A stretch of 64,000 bases of DNA from positions 248,001 to 312,000 of the forward strand of contig CAVTJX010000016.1 in the NCBI GenBank assembly GCA_963735175.1, in the 5' to 3' direction. The notes beneath the pieces were generated by a model. That model did no database searches. It saw only the letters and a list, made by a program, of their open reading frames with translations, and was not told the origin of the DNA. Made by a program: the position numbers and the translations under genes. Positions 1 to 8,810 of the stretch are shown here, in pieces. The first letter of the stretch is position 1; every line of letters begins with the position of its first letter. Source of the stretch: CAVTJX01 sp963735175. Lineage in GTDB: Bacteria; Electryoneota; RPQS01.

Positions 1-29
1 ATTTCCTGCTGGGAATGATCCTCTTTTAA
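1..29 (+). CDS. C-terminal end of MlaE-like ABC permease (partial)
   Basis: Only the last eight codons lie in the window: FLLGMILF followed by TAA at 27-29. The hydrophobic ending and the position 24 bases before an MlaF-type ATPase fit the permease of a lipid-transport (Mla) system, in which mlaE and mlaF are usually adjacent. The assignment rests on context; eight residues cannot be identified by themselves. Confidence 0.4.
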
Positions 30-53
30 CCCGCCTACCTTCAGAAATCCGGA

Positions 54-833
54 ATGATCGAAGTTAAGGATCTTCACAAGACGTTTCGCGATAAGCACGT
101 GCTGCAGGGTGTCAATCTGCGGATTGAGACCGGCGAATCGATCACGATTATCGGACAGTCGGGCGGCGGCAAATCCGTCCTGCTCAAACACCTCATCGGC
201 CTGCTGCTGCCGGATTCCGGCGACGTGCTGGTGGACGGGCAGACCGTTGCCCATGCCAAGCGCAAAGACCTCTACAAAACCCGCCGGAAATTCGGCGTAT
301 TGTTCCAGGGCGCGGCGCTGTTCGATTCGATGACCGTTGCCGAGAATATCTCTTTGCCGTTGCGGTCGCATTTAAAAATGACCGAGCCGGAGATGGCCGA
401 CCGCGTAACGGAGTGTCTTCGATTGGTCAGCCTTGACGGCACGCAGGCGCTGAAGCCGGCTGAGCTTTCCGGTGGCATGCGCAAGCGAGTCGGGCTGGCG
501 CGGGCGATTGCGATGCAGCCGCAATATATTCTTTACGACGAACCGACGACCGGCCTTGATCCGGTCTCGGCGGATTCGATCAACGATCTGATCATCCGCA
601 TGAATCAGGAACTGAAGGTCACCACCGTGGTCGTCACGCACGACATGGTTTCGGCGTACAAGGTCTCGGACCGGATCGTGATGATTCACGAAGGCAAGAT
701 GATCTATTCGGGCACACCCGCGGAGACGCAGGAAACCGACAACGAGGTCGTCCACAAGTTCGTCACCGGCCAGTCTGATGAGGAGCCGCTGCGGATCGAC
801 GCCGCCCCGCGCGTCATTACCAAATACCGCTGA
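54..833 (+). CDS. mlaF: ABC transporter ATP-binding protein, MlaF type
   Basis: This 259-residue protein is a complete ABC ATPase. Walker A is GQSGGGKS (about residues 34-41), the Q-loop lies in GVLFQGAALFDS, the signature is LSGGMRKRVGLARA, Walker B is ILYDEPTTGLDP and the switch histidine is in VTHDM. The GQSGGGKS form and the Q-loop context are typical of MlaF, the cytoplasmic ATPase that drives retrograde phospholipid movement between outer and inner membrane together with MlaE and an MCE-domain protein. The presumed permease ends 24 bases upstream. No mlaD follows; instead a terminator comes 24 bases after the stop, so this is the end of the operon. Confidence 0.9.
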   Translation: MIEVKDLHKTFRDKHVLQGVNLRIETGESITIIGQSGGGKSVLLKHLIGLLLPDSGDVLVDGQTVAHAKRKDLYKTRRKFGVLFQGAALFDSMTVAENISLPLRSHLKMTEPEMADRVTECLRLVSLDGTQALKPAELSGGMRKRVGLARAIAMQPQYILYDEPTTGLDPVSADSINDLIIRMNQELKVTTVVVTHDMVSAYKVSDRIVMIHEGKMIYSGTPAETQETDNEVVHKFVTGQSDEEPLRIDAAPRVITKYR

Positions 834-856
834 TTCCGTCCCCCTGAATTACGAGC

Positions 857-884
857 AAGCCCCGCTGCGCAAGCGGGGCTTTTG
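857..884 (+). terminator. Rho-independent terminator of the mla operon
   Basis: A perfect nine-pair stem, AAGCCCCGC pairing with GCGGGGCTT around a seven-base loop, is followed by a short T run. It lies just after the mlaF stop codon and would end the upstream operon. Confidence 0.85.
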
Positions 885-923
885 TTATGCCCGTATTACA
901 AACCCCGCCGAAACCGACTACCT

Positions 924-982
924 GCCGCGCGGGGTCTAACGTGAGCGAGGACAACAGCATCAGGGTAAACAGGACCCCGCCG
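924..982 (-). repeat. REP-like palindromic unit, RAYT-flanking copy 1
   Basis: This 59-base unit begins with GCCGCGCGGGGTCTAAC and ends with AGGACCCCGCCG. Its two ends are partly complementary (GCGGGGTC against GACCCCGC), so the unit can fold into a long imperfect hairpin. The same unit occurs in inverted orientation at 1544-1602, on the other side of the transposase gene, and as a head-to-head pair at 24832-24968. Repeats of this kind are the usual substrates of RAYT enzymes. Confidence 0.75.
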
Positions 983-998
983 AAATCCATGATCAGCA

Positions 999-1499
999 TT
1001 ATGACCAGTTCTCAACCTGCACACGGGTTACGGTAACGATGCTGGGAAGTTCCTTATAAAAAAATCCCGCACTCGACCATGGATACTCGTCCATCTCCAA
1101 GATGAGCCCCTTGCGCACCGGATTCAAATGCATATAGTTCAGCTTGGTTGTAATGGCTCGAGGGCCCGGAACGAGCACATCGTCAAATCCGTCGGCCCAA
1201 AGTGTGACCGGTGGGAAGTCCCGGGGCCGGCATCTGGTTGAACTCACTTTCTTGAAATCCCGAAGGCAGCAGGAGATGTGCGGACCGTCCTCCCATTGAC
1301 GCAGCAAGACATGCAGATGGTCGGGCATCAGCACATAGCCGAGACAATCCAAATTCTGTTTTTTTCGGTATCCTTCGAGGAGCTCGAGGATTGAATTGCA
1401 GAGCTTTGGTTGCGTGAACCATTGCCCCCGGACACGAGTGACGGTGGTTACAAAGTGATCGCTACTCGCATTGGCGGACTTTGTGTGTTGACGCAGCAT
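999..1499 (-). CDS. REP-associated tyrosine transposase (RAYT, Y1 HUH family)
   Basis: This 166-residue protein has the compact fold-defining motifs of IS200/IS605-like Y1 transposases of the RAYT branch. The metal-binding HUH motif is MPDHLHVLL (H61, H63), and the probable catalytic tyrosine is Y122 in NYMHLNPVRKGL, followed by the EYPWSSAG motif typical of RAYTs. Such enzymes nick and join single-stranded REP sequences and are normally single-copy, domesticated genes. Here the gene is placed exactly between two inverted copies of a palindromic unit (924-982 and 1544-1602), which supports the assignment. The frame is open over its whole length, so the gene looks intact. Confidence 0.92.
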   Translation of the reverse strand: MLRQHTKSANASSDHFVTTVTRVRGQWFTQPKLCNSILELLEGYRKKQNLDCLGYVLMPDHLHVLLRQWEDGPHISCCLRDFKKVSSTRCRPRDFPPVTLWADGFDDVLVPGPRAITTKLNYMHLNPVRKGLILEMDEYPWSSAGFFYKELPSIVTVTRVQVENWS

Positions 1500-1543
1500 G
1501 GAACTCCCAACTACGGCGATGCCTGGTGATTCTTGGCCAGTTA

Positions 1544-1602
1544 CGGCGGGGTCCTGATTGCCCCCACGCGAATCTGTCTTCTATCGTTAGACCCCGCGCG
1601 GC
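1544..1602 (+). repeat. REP-like palindromic unit, RAYT-flanking copy 2
   Basis: Inverted copy of the unit at 924-982: it starts with CGGCGGGGTCCT and ends with GTTAGACCCCGCGCGGC. It has the same 59-base length and the same spacing between its two conserved ends. It finishes two bases before the stop codon of the lipoprotein gene that reads leftward from 2574. Confidence 0.75.
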
Positions 1603-1604
1603 GA

Positions 1605-2574
1605 TCAGCGCGTTACTTCCACCAGAGCGGCGCCGTCCTGGGCGACGATGCGGGTGGCGCTGGCGGGAATGGCCCACGTGCCGCCGATAGTGATCCGGGT
1701 GGGGGGGCGACCGGGAGCGGCGATGCGCAGACCCGCAAGCCGGTCGGCTACAAGCCCCGTATACACAAAATCGCTGCTGCCGGGGAAACCCGCGGGACGC
1801 GTGCCGAAACCGACCTCGATGGGCGTGGCTCCCAGCTCGAGCCGGATGTATCCAATCAACTGGGAGCCGCTGGAATCGCTTTCGAAGACGAGCGTTTGGG
1901 AGTCGCCGAGCCAACTGAAGTTCAGGACATTGTTGGTGAGGGTGTCCCGGGCGGCGGTCTCGCGGTCCAGAACTACGAGCTGGTTGTTCAGGGTAGCAAT
2001 GGGAAGCAGGTAGGCGATCCTCAGCCCGTTGGGCGACACTTCCGGAGCGAATGCCGCCGGGATGACGAGTTCGGGCGCACTGCCCGCAAGTGAGAGCTGC
2101 CAAATGCCGGCTTCAATCGTCCCGGCTGGTCCCGAGCAAAGGATAAATTCGTTCCCGGGGATAAAGCGGGGATGCTCGCCGCGATCCCACAGCCGCGTAA
2201 AGCTGGTCGGGTTCTCGCGGGTGGCTATATAGATTCCGGCTGTAGAGCTGCCCGGCTCGCCGGGACTGGAGAAACAGAACCGGCTGCCGTCCGGGGACCA
2301 GGCATAGTCAGTGCGCACTTCCGGCCCGGAGGGATTCAAATGCGTGGCAGTGCCGTCCACGCAAATGATAGAATCCCGCCGGAGCCTGCTCTTTGACGAA
2401 TAGCACATCACCCTGCACAACCGACGGCACCGGGCGGCTGCCTTCGGGCCAGAGTACAGCCGCATGCCATGGATTCTCCGTGTCTTCGTCCTTTTTACAG
2501 GCAGAAAGACTCACCAGAATCAGGAAGCTGACGAGGAACAGGGTGAACCATTTGAGGAACGTGTGGAATGCCAT
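1605..2574 (-). CDS. TolB-like beta-propeller lipoprotein (frameshifted)
   Basis: The start at 2574 gives a classic lipoprotein signal: a hydrophobic stretch ending in the lipobox LSAC, followed by KKDEDTEN. After about 75 residues the coding signal moves to another frame near 2345-2385. From there it continues as a WD40/PD40-type propeller (YAWSPDGSRFCFSS, APEVSPNGLRIAYL) down to the stop at 1605. About 320 residues in all. Such proteins are usually anchored in the periplasm or outer membrane; their substrates cannot be read from sequence. The gene is either a recent pseudogene or interrupted by a sequencing error; the latter is likelier given how many single-base shifts occur in this window. 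Confidence 0.7.
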
Positions 2575-2951
2575 TCGTGGAATGTCATGGCCGGAATATG
2601 GCCATTTACCTCAGGATTGCCGATTGAAAAAACGCGGCACGCTGGTCAGATTAAAGTGCACTGACGGCGAAGCCGCGTACGGATAGATAAAAAACGAAGT
2701 GCGCTTGTGCGTGCTTGAAATGTGCGATCGAGTTACAGATCCAGCGTGATTTGTCTTAATGTTTTCCGGTAGGCAGTGGCAAAACTGTATCAGAATTGCT
2801 CGCTGGACGGCTAAGACTCTCTCTGTGAGAGGCCGTTTTCCTCTGTAATTATCTCGTCAGCGATCAACAAAATTGAAAAAGGCTTCTGTATCTCTCAAAA
2901 ATCGTAGACTTTATCACTTATCCACCGATCGTGAATACGCACAGAAATCAC
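2575..2951. other. Intergenic region upstream of the dcw promoter
   Basis: No gene is visible in this stretch between two divergent transcription units. It is more AT-rich toward its right end. It contains one DnaA-box-like nonamer, TTATCCACC at 2918-2926 (one mismatch to TTATCCACA). A short hairpin-prone sequence, CTCTCTGTGAGAG, lies near 2817-2830. Neither is enough to call a replication origin. Confidence 0.5.
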
Positions 2952-2982
2952 TTGACATTGGGGGAACTTCCTCCTATCTTTG
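2952..2982 (+). promoter_or_regulatory. Promoter of the dcw cluster (mraZ promoter)
   Basis: A perfect TTGACA (2952-2957) is separated by 17 bases from TATCTT (2975-2980), which extends to TATCTTTG. The element fits a sigma-70 promoter and also the TAnnTTTG minus-7 element used by Bacteroidetes. The predicted start of transcription is near 2987, about 30 bases before the chosen mraZ start. TGGGG occurs at 2959 and again 22 bases later, a spacing that could serve as MraZ operator boxes, but this is inference. Confidence 0.75.
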
Positions 2983-3018
2983 GGGCGAATTCCCACAAAA
3001 TGGAAGAAAGTGGAAGAC

Positions 3019-3498
3019 GTGCCCACGCGGAGCAAGATTCCTTTCCTCGGTCACTATCCGGGACTGATTGATGATAAAGGTCGGCTGTCCATTCCAGCCG
3101 ATTATCGTCACGCCCTGCCGGAAGATAGTGATGGCACACTGGTCTTAACACCGGGGTCGTCAGACTTCCTGAACGCCTTTCCTTTGGATTTATTTAACAG
3201 CGTGTGGGAAAAGACCGACTCGAACGCCTTGGGCTTTGCCAGTATGGACAGTTTAGCCCGCGATACAGCCCTCTTGAGTGAAGCCGTCTATCGCCAATTA
3301 GACAGTCAAGGTCGGATTACCGTTCCGCAGAGCTTGTTGAAACAGGCGGGGATTGGTCGGGAAGTGGTCTTCATGGGGCGCTGGAACCACTTTGTAATCT
3401 GGGATGCGAAGGCCTTCGAAACCTATCGCAACACCCGGCAATTAACGCCCGGCGATGCCTGGCACAAACTTATCGATCAAGGAACGACGAAAGCCTGA
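3019..3498 (+). CDS. mraZ: Transcriptional regulator MraZ
   Basis: The protein has two SpoVT/AbrB-type halves: one around DDKGRLSIPADYRHALPE and a second around DSQGRITVPQSLLKQAGI, the hallmark of MraZ. MraZ binds repeats upstream of its own gene and represses the division and cell-wall cluster. The GTG at 3019 is chosen because GGAAGAAAG lies eight bases before it and because earlier in-frame starts fall on or before the predicted transcription start. The frame is open back to 2980, so a slightly longer protein is possible. It is the first gene of a canonical dcw cluster. Confidence 0.9.
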   Translation: MPTRSKIPFLGHYPGLIDDKGRLSIPADYRHALPEDSDGTLVLTPGSSDFLNAFPLDLFNSVWEKTDSNALGFASMDSLARDTALLSEAVYRQLDSQGRITVPQSLLKQAGIGREVVFMGRWNHFVIWDAKAFETYRNTRQLTPGDAWHKLIDQGTTKA

Positions 3499-3501
3499 AG
3501 T

Positions 3502-3822
3502 ATGGGACTGCACGCCAATATCCATCAATTCGGCGGCGAAGTCAGCATTGCACTGCAAGGCAACTTCCGCGCACCCGAAGCCACGCAGCTCCACGCGATC
3601 CTCGTCCATTTTCATAACCGAGGCTGCCGGAGTTTCGTGCTGGATCTGTCCGGCATGGCTCCGTTGAATGCCCGGGCCCGCGCGGCGCTTGGGAAACTGA
3701 TCGGCCAGCCGCAGGTCCAAACCCGCTCCCTGATGGAAGGAAGCGCCATCCGCCTTTTGGCGGATCCCCCCGTAGCTCGCCCGCAGACGGGCTGCGGGGG
3801 CCTTTCTAAATCCGCTGCCTGA
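3502..3822 (+). CDS. Small STAS-like (anti-anti-sigma-fold) protein
   Basis: This 106-residue protein starts three bases after the mraZ stop. It shows a STAS-like pattern: a beta strand EVSIALQGNF, then a helix, then SFVLDLSGMAPLNARARAALGKLI. The last part matches the VLDLSGV...DS segment of anti-sigma-factor antagonists, but the usual phosphorylatable serine after the aspartate/serine turn is not clear (MAPLNA). The C-terminal 25 residues look low-complexity and lie over hairpin-forming DNA. A STAS gene between mraZ and rsmH is not the usual dcw arrangement. The fold is suggested by pattern only, and the function is unknown. Confidence 0.6.
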   Translation: MGLHANIHQFGGEVSIALQGNFRAPEATQLHAILVHFHNRGCRSFVLDLSGMAPLNARARAALGKLIGQPQVQTRSLMEGSAIRLLADPPVARPQTGCGGLSKSAA

Positions 3823-3864
3823 CAATTTAGCACCTTTCCCACACTTTCGCAATTGTCAAGGCAG
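3815..3864 (+). other. Stem-loop between the STAS gene and rsmH
   Basis: CTGCCTGACAATT at 3815-3827 pairs with AATTGTCAAGGCAG at 3851-3864 with one bulged base and a loop of about 23 bases, followed by TTTCC. It could act as an attenuator or processing site in the dcw leader. There is no strong T run, so termination would be weak. Confidence 0.4.
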
Positions 3865-3897
3865 TTTCCGTTCCTTTGACACCACGCGGCGGCCAGC

Positions 3898-4887
3898 ATG
3901 CAATCGGGCCGCCGCGCGCAAGTTTCTAACCCCCAACACAACGCCACGTTCACCACAAACGACAGCGCCGCCGATCCGGTGTACCATGTGCCGGTCCTGG
4001 CTGAAGCCACCCTGGACCTGCTGGTCACCGACCGCGACGGTCTCTATGTGGATGGTACTGTAGGCGGTGGCGGTCACAGCCGGCTTCTGGCCGAGCGGCT
4101 TTCAAAAGCGGGACGCATCATCGGATGTGACCGAGATTCGGACGCTATCGCCTGGGCGCGTAAAGTTCTTCCGGAAACGGCAATCCTCGTTCAAGGGCTC
4201 TTTTCCGAGCTGGACCGATTGACTCAGTCCGCGCGAACCGATGGCGTGTGCGGCGTGCTCCTGGACCTTGGAATTTCATCCCACCAGATCGATACCGCCG
4301 ACCGTGGCTTCAGCCATCGCTTTTCCGGTCCACTCGATTTGCGCATGGATCCGGCCTCCGGCGAGAGTGCCGCGCAACTTTTAGAGAGGCTTGACCTCGA
4401 CGAGTTGACGCGCATCCTCTTCCGGTATGGAGAGGAATCGCAAGCCCGGCGCATTGCCAAGGCGATCATCCGGGAGCGCGAACACGGACCAATTTCCACC
4501 ACCGACGCCCTCGCCCACATCATCAGCCAGTCGGTTCCGGCCACGCGGATGAAGAGCCTCTCGCGAGTGTTCCAGGCATTGCGGGTTGCGGTCAACCGCG
4601 AACTCGAGGAACTTGATGCCGGGCTGTCCGCGGCCTGGTCGATCCTCAAGCCTCGTGGCCGGCTGGTCGTCCTCAGTTACCACTCCCTCGAAGACCGCGT
4701 CGTCAAAACCTACCTCAAGTCGTTGTGCGAAGTGCGCCGGGATCTCCTCGGCCTGCCCCTCGCCCTGACGGATCAGCCTGCCGGGCGACTCCTCGTCAAG
4801 AAGCCCATCGTCCCGGACGCCGCAGAAATATTACAGAATCCCCGAGCTCGCAGCGCTAAACTGCGGGCGGCCGAGAAACTGACGTAA
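3898..4887 (+). CDS. rsmH: 16S rRNA (cytosine-1402-N4)-methyltransferase
   Basis: RsmH methylates C1402 of 16S rRNA at the decoding site using SAM. The 329-residue protein carries the family hallmarks in order: HVPVLAEATLDLL, the SAM motif DGTVGGGGHS, LLDLGISSHQID, the LDLRMDP segment, RVFQALRVAVNREL, and VLSYHSLEDRVVK. Length is normal. About 25 residues precede the conserved HVPVL start, so a later start is possible. It occupies its usual dcw place before ftsL. Confidence 0.96.
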   Translation: MQSGRRAQVSNPQHNATFTTNDSAADPVYHVPVLAEATLDLLVTDRDGLYVDGTVGGGGHSRLLAERLSKAGRIIGCDRDSDAIAWARKVLPETAILVQGLFSELDRLTQSARTDGVCGVLLDLGISSHQIDTADRGFSHRFSGPLDLRMDPASGESAAQLLERLDLDELTRILFRYGEESQARRIAKAIIREREHGPISTTDALAHIISQSVPATRMKSLSRVFQALRVAVNRELEELDAGLSAAWSILKPRGRLVVLSYHSLEDRVVKTYLKSLCEVRRDLLGLPLALTDQPAGRLLVKKPIVPDAAEILQNPRARSAKLRAAEKLT

Positions 4888-4899
4888 CACACCCCGTTC

Positions 4900-5300
4900 G
4901 TGGCCTACGCATCCCAGCCTCTCCCCTCCTCCCTTTATCGTCCCCGCAAGCTACCGCGAGTGATTCGACGGCAGCTTCCCGTACTCCGGATCTGCGCCGG
5001 GATCATCCTCGCGGGACTGCTGGCGGTCGGCGTCACATGGCGCAAACTGGCCAATGACCGACTGACGCTCGACGTCGGCCAGCAACGCTCCCATATTGAA
5101 ACCCTCGAAAAAGAAATCCAGCAGCTCTCGGGCAGATCGAGGCCGAGTCCGCTTACCCACGCATTGCCCGCTGGGCCCGCGATCAGCGTGGCTGGTGGGC
5201 TTTGCCGGGGCACACGGAGACAGTGACGCTGGACGCCGCCATCCTCACTCCCGCCGCCCGCCGCGAGGCGTTGATGCTGCAAGGCGGTCGCCATGAGTAG
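4900..5300 (+). CDS. ftsL: Cell division protein FtsL (frameshifted)
   Basis: A GTG start gives a short basic N-terminus, one membrane helix (ICAGIILAGLLAVGVTW) and a coiled coil (LDVGQQRSHIETLEKEIQQL), as expected for FtsL, the bitopic partner of FtsB/FtsQ in the divisome. The coil breaks near 5131-5134. If one C is restored there, the frame continues as QIEAESAYPRIARWARDQRG to a stop at 5298-5300, overlapping the ftsI start by eight bases. FtsL is poorly conserved, so identity rests on topology and position between rsmH and ftsI. Confidence 0.8.
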
Positions 5301-7318
5301 GAAACGACTCGGCACCCCCCGCGAGCGCGTGCTGGGCGTGCTGATGCTGGGCATGCTGGCGATTTTCGCCCTCCGGCTGGTGCAGCTCCAGGTCTTTGAG
5401 CACGCGCAGTGGAAGGCGATCGCGCGCGGTCAGTCGCTGATGACCCGCTACCAGAAGCCGTCCCGCGGCGAAATTCACGACCGGAATGGCCTCGCCCTGG
5501 CCGTCACGCTCCCCCTGACCTACGCCATCGGTTATCGCCCGCGCTACGTGGTGAACTTCGCAAACGTCGCGGGAACCCTTTCGACGTTGTTGCAGAAGTC
5601 CAAGCGCGAAGTGCAGGAAAAGCTGCAAACCCCGGGTTTCACCTACCTCGCGCGCCGCATCGACTGGCAGACCAAGGAGAAGATCGAGGCCCTCAAGCTC
5701 TCGTGCTTCCAATATGATGAGGAACCGCGCCGCGCATATCCCAGCGCGGGCACGGCCGCCGTGGTGGTGGGCTTCGCCAACGTCGACGGCAAGGGGCAGG
5801 AAGGCGTCGAAGCATCGATGGACGACGAGCTTTCCGGCGAAGGCTATCAGGAACTGTGCCGGGTGGACGCGTTGCGCAAGACCGAGGCCGCGATTTCACC
5901 CATCCCCGATGAGTGCCGCGGCGCCGACGTGACGCTCGCCCTCGATCTGCAATTGCAGACCATCGTCGAAGAGGCGATGCGTGACGGGCTGAAAGACCGC
6001 ACCTATGAACGCGCCTGCGCGATCATGGTCGATCCGCATACGGGTGATGTGCTGGCGATGGCGACGCTGCCCAGCTTTGATCCCAACCATCCCGGCGATT
6101 TCAAACCGGAGTACCGCAAGTGTTGGCCGGTGACCGACGTCGTTAAGCCCGGCTCGGTGATGAAGGTTGTGCCGGTGGCCAAAGCCCTCGAAAGCGGCAA
6201 GCTCTCGCGGACCTCGCTCATCGACTGCGAGCGCGGCTCGTGGGCGGTGCGCGGCGCGGTGATTCACGATTCCCATCCGCACGGCACGCTGTCCCTCGAC
6301 GACATCATCGCCCTGTCGAGCAACATCGGCGCGGCGAAGGTCAGCCAGCGCTTCAGCCCCGCCGAGGTCTACGACAAGCTGCGCGCCTTCGGTTTCGGCA
6401 ACAAAACGCTGGTGGAGATCGCGGGCGAGCAGGCGGGCTACGTGCCGCCGCCCTCAACCTGGAGCGGCCCGACGCAGGCCACGCTCGCCTTTGGGCAGGG
6501 CATCTCCTGCACGCCGCTGCAACTCACGATGGCTTACGCGGCCATCGCCAATGGCGGGCAATTGCTGAAGCCGCGGCTCGTCCGTTCGGTGGATTTCATT
6601 TCGGGCGTGCATACCGATTATCCGGTGGAGGCCATCCGCCGCGTAATTCCGGCGACGATCGCCTCGGCCCTCACCGAAATGTTGGTCGGCGTCGTCGACC
6701 ACGGCACGGCGACGATCGTCAAGGTGCAGGACGTCACGATCGCGGGCAAGACCGGCACCGCCGAAAAGGTCGATCACGAACACAATACGTACTTTTCCAA
6801 TCGTTACATTGCCTCCTTCATTGGTTTCTTTCCAGCCGAGAATCCGCGATCTGTTTTGCTGGTGATGATCGACGATCCGCGTGGCGAACACTTTGGCGGT
6901 TCGGTGGCGGGTCCCATCTTCAAGCACATCGTCGAAGAGATGCGTCTCCTGCGGCCGCAGGAATTTTCCGCGCCGCGGCAATCGACTCCGCCACCTGCCC
7001 CGCCGGTGGAAATGGTCGTCAATCTGGGGACTGTCAGCGGCAACCGTGAGGAACCGCTTACAGCCAGGCCGGCAGCGTACTTGCCCCAAGCAGCCGCCGC
7101 GACGGTGGAATACCGCGTCACAGCCGGCGCGGATACCTCGTTGGTGGCGGTGCCTGCTTTAGAAGGGATGGCCCCTGCGCCTGGCACTTCAGGAACTTTC
7201 GCGGCGAAATCTGAGTTTCCGCATGTTTGGCAGCCGCACAGTCGTGACGCAGTTTCCACCGGCCGGCACGCTGGTTCCCGCCGGCACCGTCTGTGAACTT
7301 CACGGGATCACTGGGTAG
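5293..7318 (+). CDS. ftsI: Peptidoglycan transpeptidase FtsI (PBP3-type) with C-terminal PASTA domain (frameshifted at 3' end)
   Basis: A class B penicillin-binding protein that crosslinks septal murein. It has a single N-terminal membrane anchor (residues about 13-31), the dimerisation domain (RGEIHDRNG), and the transpeptidase motifs SxxK at S288 (PGSVMK), SxN at S342 (SSN) and KTG at K486. A one-base insertion near 7165-7174 disrupts the end. Removing it gives a PASTA-like tail (LQELSRRNLS...TVVTQFPPAGTLVPAGT) that stops at 7316-7318, 13 bases before murE. PASTA domains on FtsI are commoner in Gram-positives and several FCB lineages than in Proteobacteria. Confidence 0.93.
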
Positions 7319-7331
7319 TTACATTCCACTG

Positions 7332-8810
7332 ATGCTTGTTCCCGCCGCGAAGCGCTTCAGCGCACTTGTCAACGATCTTCCCCGCGCTCAAGTACACGGC
7401 GCGACGGATCCATTCGTGCGCGCCGTCGTCTACGATTCGCGCGCGGCGCAGCCGGGCAGTTTGTTTGTGGCGATGCGCGGGCTGAAGGCTGACGGGACCG
7501 CTTTCATCCGTGATGCGCTGGCGAATGGCGCAGTGGCCGTGGTTGCCGAATCGCCGCTGCCGGACGTTTCCGTGCCTGTGGTTGAAGTCGACAACGCGCG
7601 CCGGGCACTGGCCGAACTCGCATGGAGCCTGTACGACCATCCCGAGCGCGATTTGACGCTGACAGCGCTGACCGGCACCAACGGCAAGACCACCGTGGCC
7701 ACGCAGCTCCGGGCCGTGCTGCGTCACGCCGGAATGCGCACGGGAATGGTGGGGACGCTGGGCATCTATTATGATGAACCCGCCGCCGATTCGCCGCGCA
7801 CCACGCCCGAGTCCGTGGACATGGCCGCGCACTTTGCCGCCATGCGCGCGCAGGGCTTTACCCACGTGGTGATGGAAGCGACGTCCATCGGCATCGATCT
7901 CGAACGCACGTGGGGGCTGCCTTTTCGCGTGACGATCTTCACCAATTTAACGCGCGACCATCTCGATTATCACGGTTCTGTGGACGCTTACCGCGAGTGT
8001 AAGCTCCGCCTCTTCCGCGAACAGGCTGCCGCCGGAACGGCCGTTATCAATCGCGATGATCCCGCCGCGGATCATTTCATCCATGCGGCGCGCGGCAAAG
8101 TTGTCACTTATGCGATTCACGCCGCGGCGGATTACCGGGCCGAAGCGCTACAATTGACGCGCCACGGCATGCGCTTCAATCTCGTGACCGCCGCCGGAAC
8201 CGCCGTCATCGCCGCGCCACTGATTGGCCTCTTCAATGTGCATAACCTGCTAGCGGTGATCGCCGCTGCGCGCGCGCTGGGAATTCCGCTGGAAACGATC
8301 CAAGCCGCGCTGCAAACGATCGCACCCGTGCGCGGCCGCGCCGAAATGGTGCCGTCTTCGGCCCCGTTTACCGTCGTCGTCGATTACGCGCACACGCCGG
8401 ACGCCCTCGAACAGATGCTCTCCACGCTGGGCGCGCTGGAGCACCGCCGCATTCTGACGGTGGTGGGCGCGGGCGGCGATCGCGACAAGGGCAAGCGGCC
8501 ATTGATGGCCGCCACCGCCTTTCGCCGCAGTGACCGCCTCTATTTGACCAGTGACAATCCGCGCTCGGAAGATCCCGCGGCGATTCTCAGCGACATGTCG
8601 GCCGGGCTGCCCGCGCACGCCGGTCACATCGAACACGCCGACCGCCGCTGGGCCATCGAACAGGCGCTGTCCGATGCGGGCGAAGGCGACATCGTGCTCA
8701 TTGCCGGGAAGGGGCACGAGACCTATCAGGAGATTCACGGCGTGCGGCATCCCTTCGACGATCGCGAAGTAGCAATTGCATGGCTCGCGCGAGCGGGATT
8801 CGCGGCATGA
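7332..8810 (+). CDS. murE: UDP-MurNAc-L-Ala-D-Glu:meso-diaminopimelate ligase
   Basis: MurE adds the third residue of the murein stem peptide. Visible motifs are the ATP loop LTGTNGKTTV, the central HLDYHGS segment, the carbamoylated-lysine region and the substrate motif DNPRSEDP. The DNPR form is the one associated with meso-diaminopimelate as substrate, so the cell wall should be of the Gram-negative A1-gamma type. The ATG at 7332 is preferred over earlier in-frame starts because those overlap the restored ftsI end. The stop overlaps the murF ATG (ATGA). Confidence 0.96.
   Translation: MLVPAAKRFSALVNDLPRAQVHGATDPFVRAVVYDSRAAQPGSLFVAMRGLKADGTAFIRDALANGAVAVVAESPLPDVSVPVVEVDNARRALAELAWSLYDHPERDLTLTALTGTNGKTTVATQLRAVLRHAGMRTGMVGTLGIYYDEPAADSPRTTPESVDMAAHFAAMRAQGFTHVVMEATSIGIDLERTWGLPFRVTIFTNLTRDHLDYHGSVDAYRECKLRLFREQAAAGTAVINRDDPAADHFIHAARGKVVTYAIHAAADYRAEALQLTRHGMRFNLVTAAGTAVIAAPLIGLFNVHNLLAVIAAARALGIPLETIQAALQTIAPVRGRAEMVPSSAPFTVVVDYAHTPDALEQMLSTLGALEHRRILTVVGAGGDRDKGKRPLMAATAFRRSDRLYLTSDNPRSEDPAAILSDMSAGLPAHAGHIEHADRRWAIEQALSDAGEGDIVLIAGKGHETYQEIHGVRHPFDDREVAIAWLARAGFAA

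Noticed and set aside
817..999. 60-codon frame on the minus strand overlapping the left RAYT-flanking repeat
   Set aside because: Its sequence is made of the repeat and the mlaF terminator; no conserved protein feature.
2575..3018. Possible replication origin
   Set aside because: Only one DnaA-box-like nonamer, no AT-rich unwinding element with repeats, and no dnaA or dnaN nearby.
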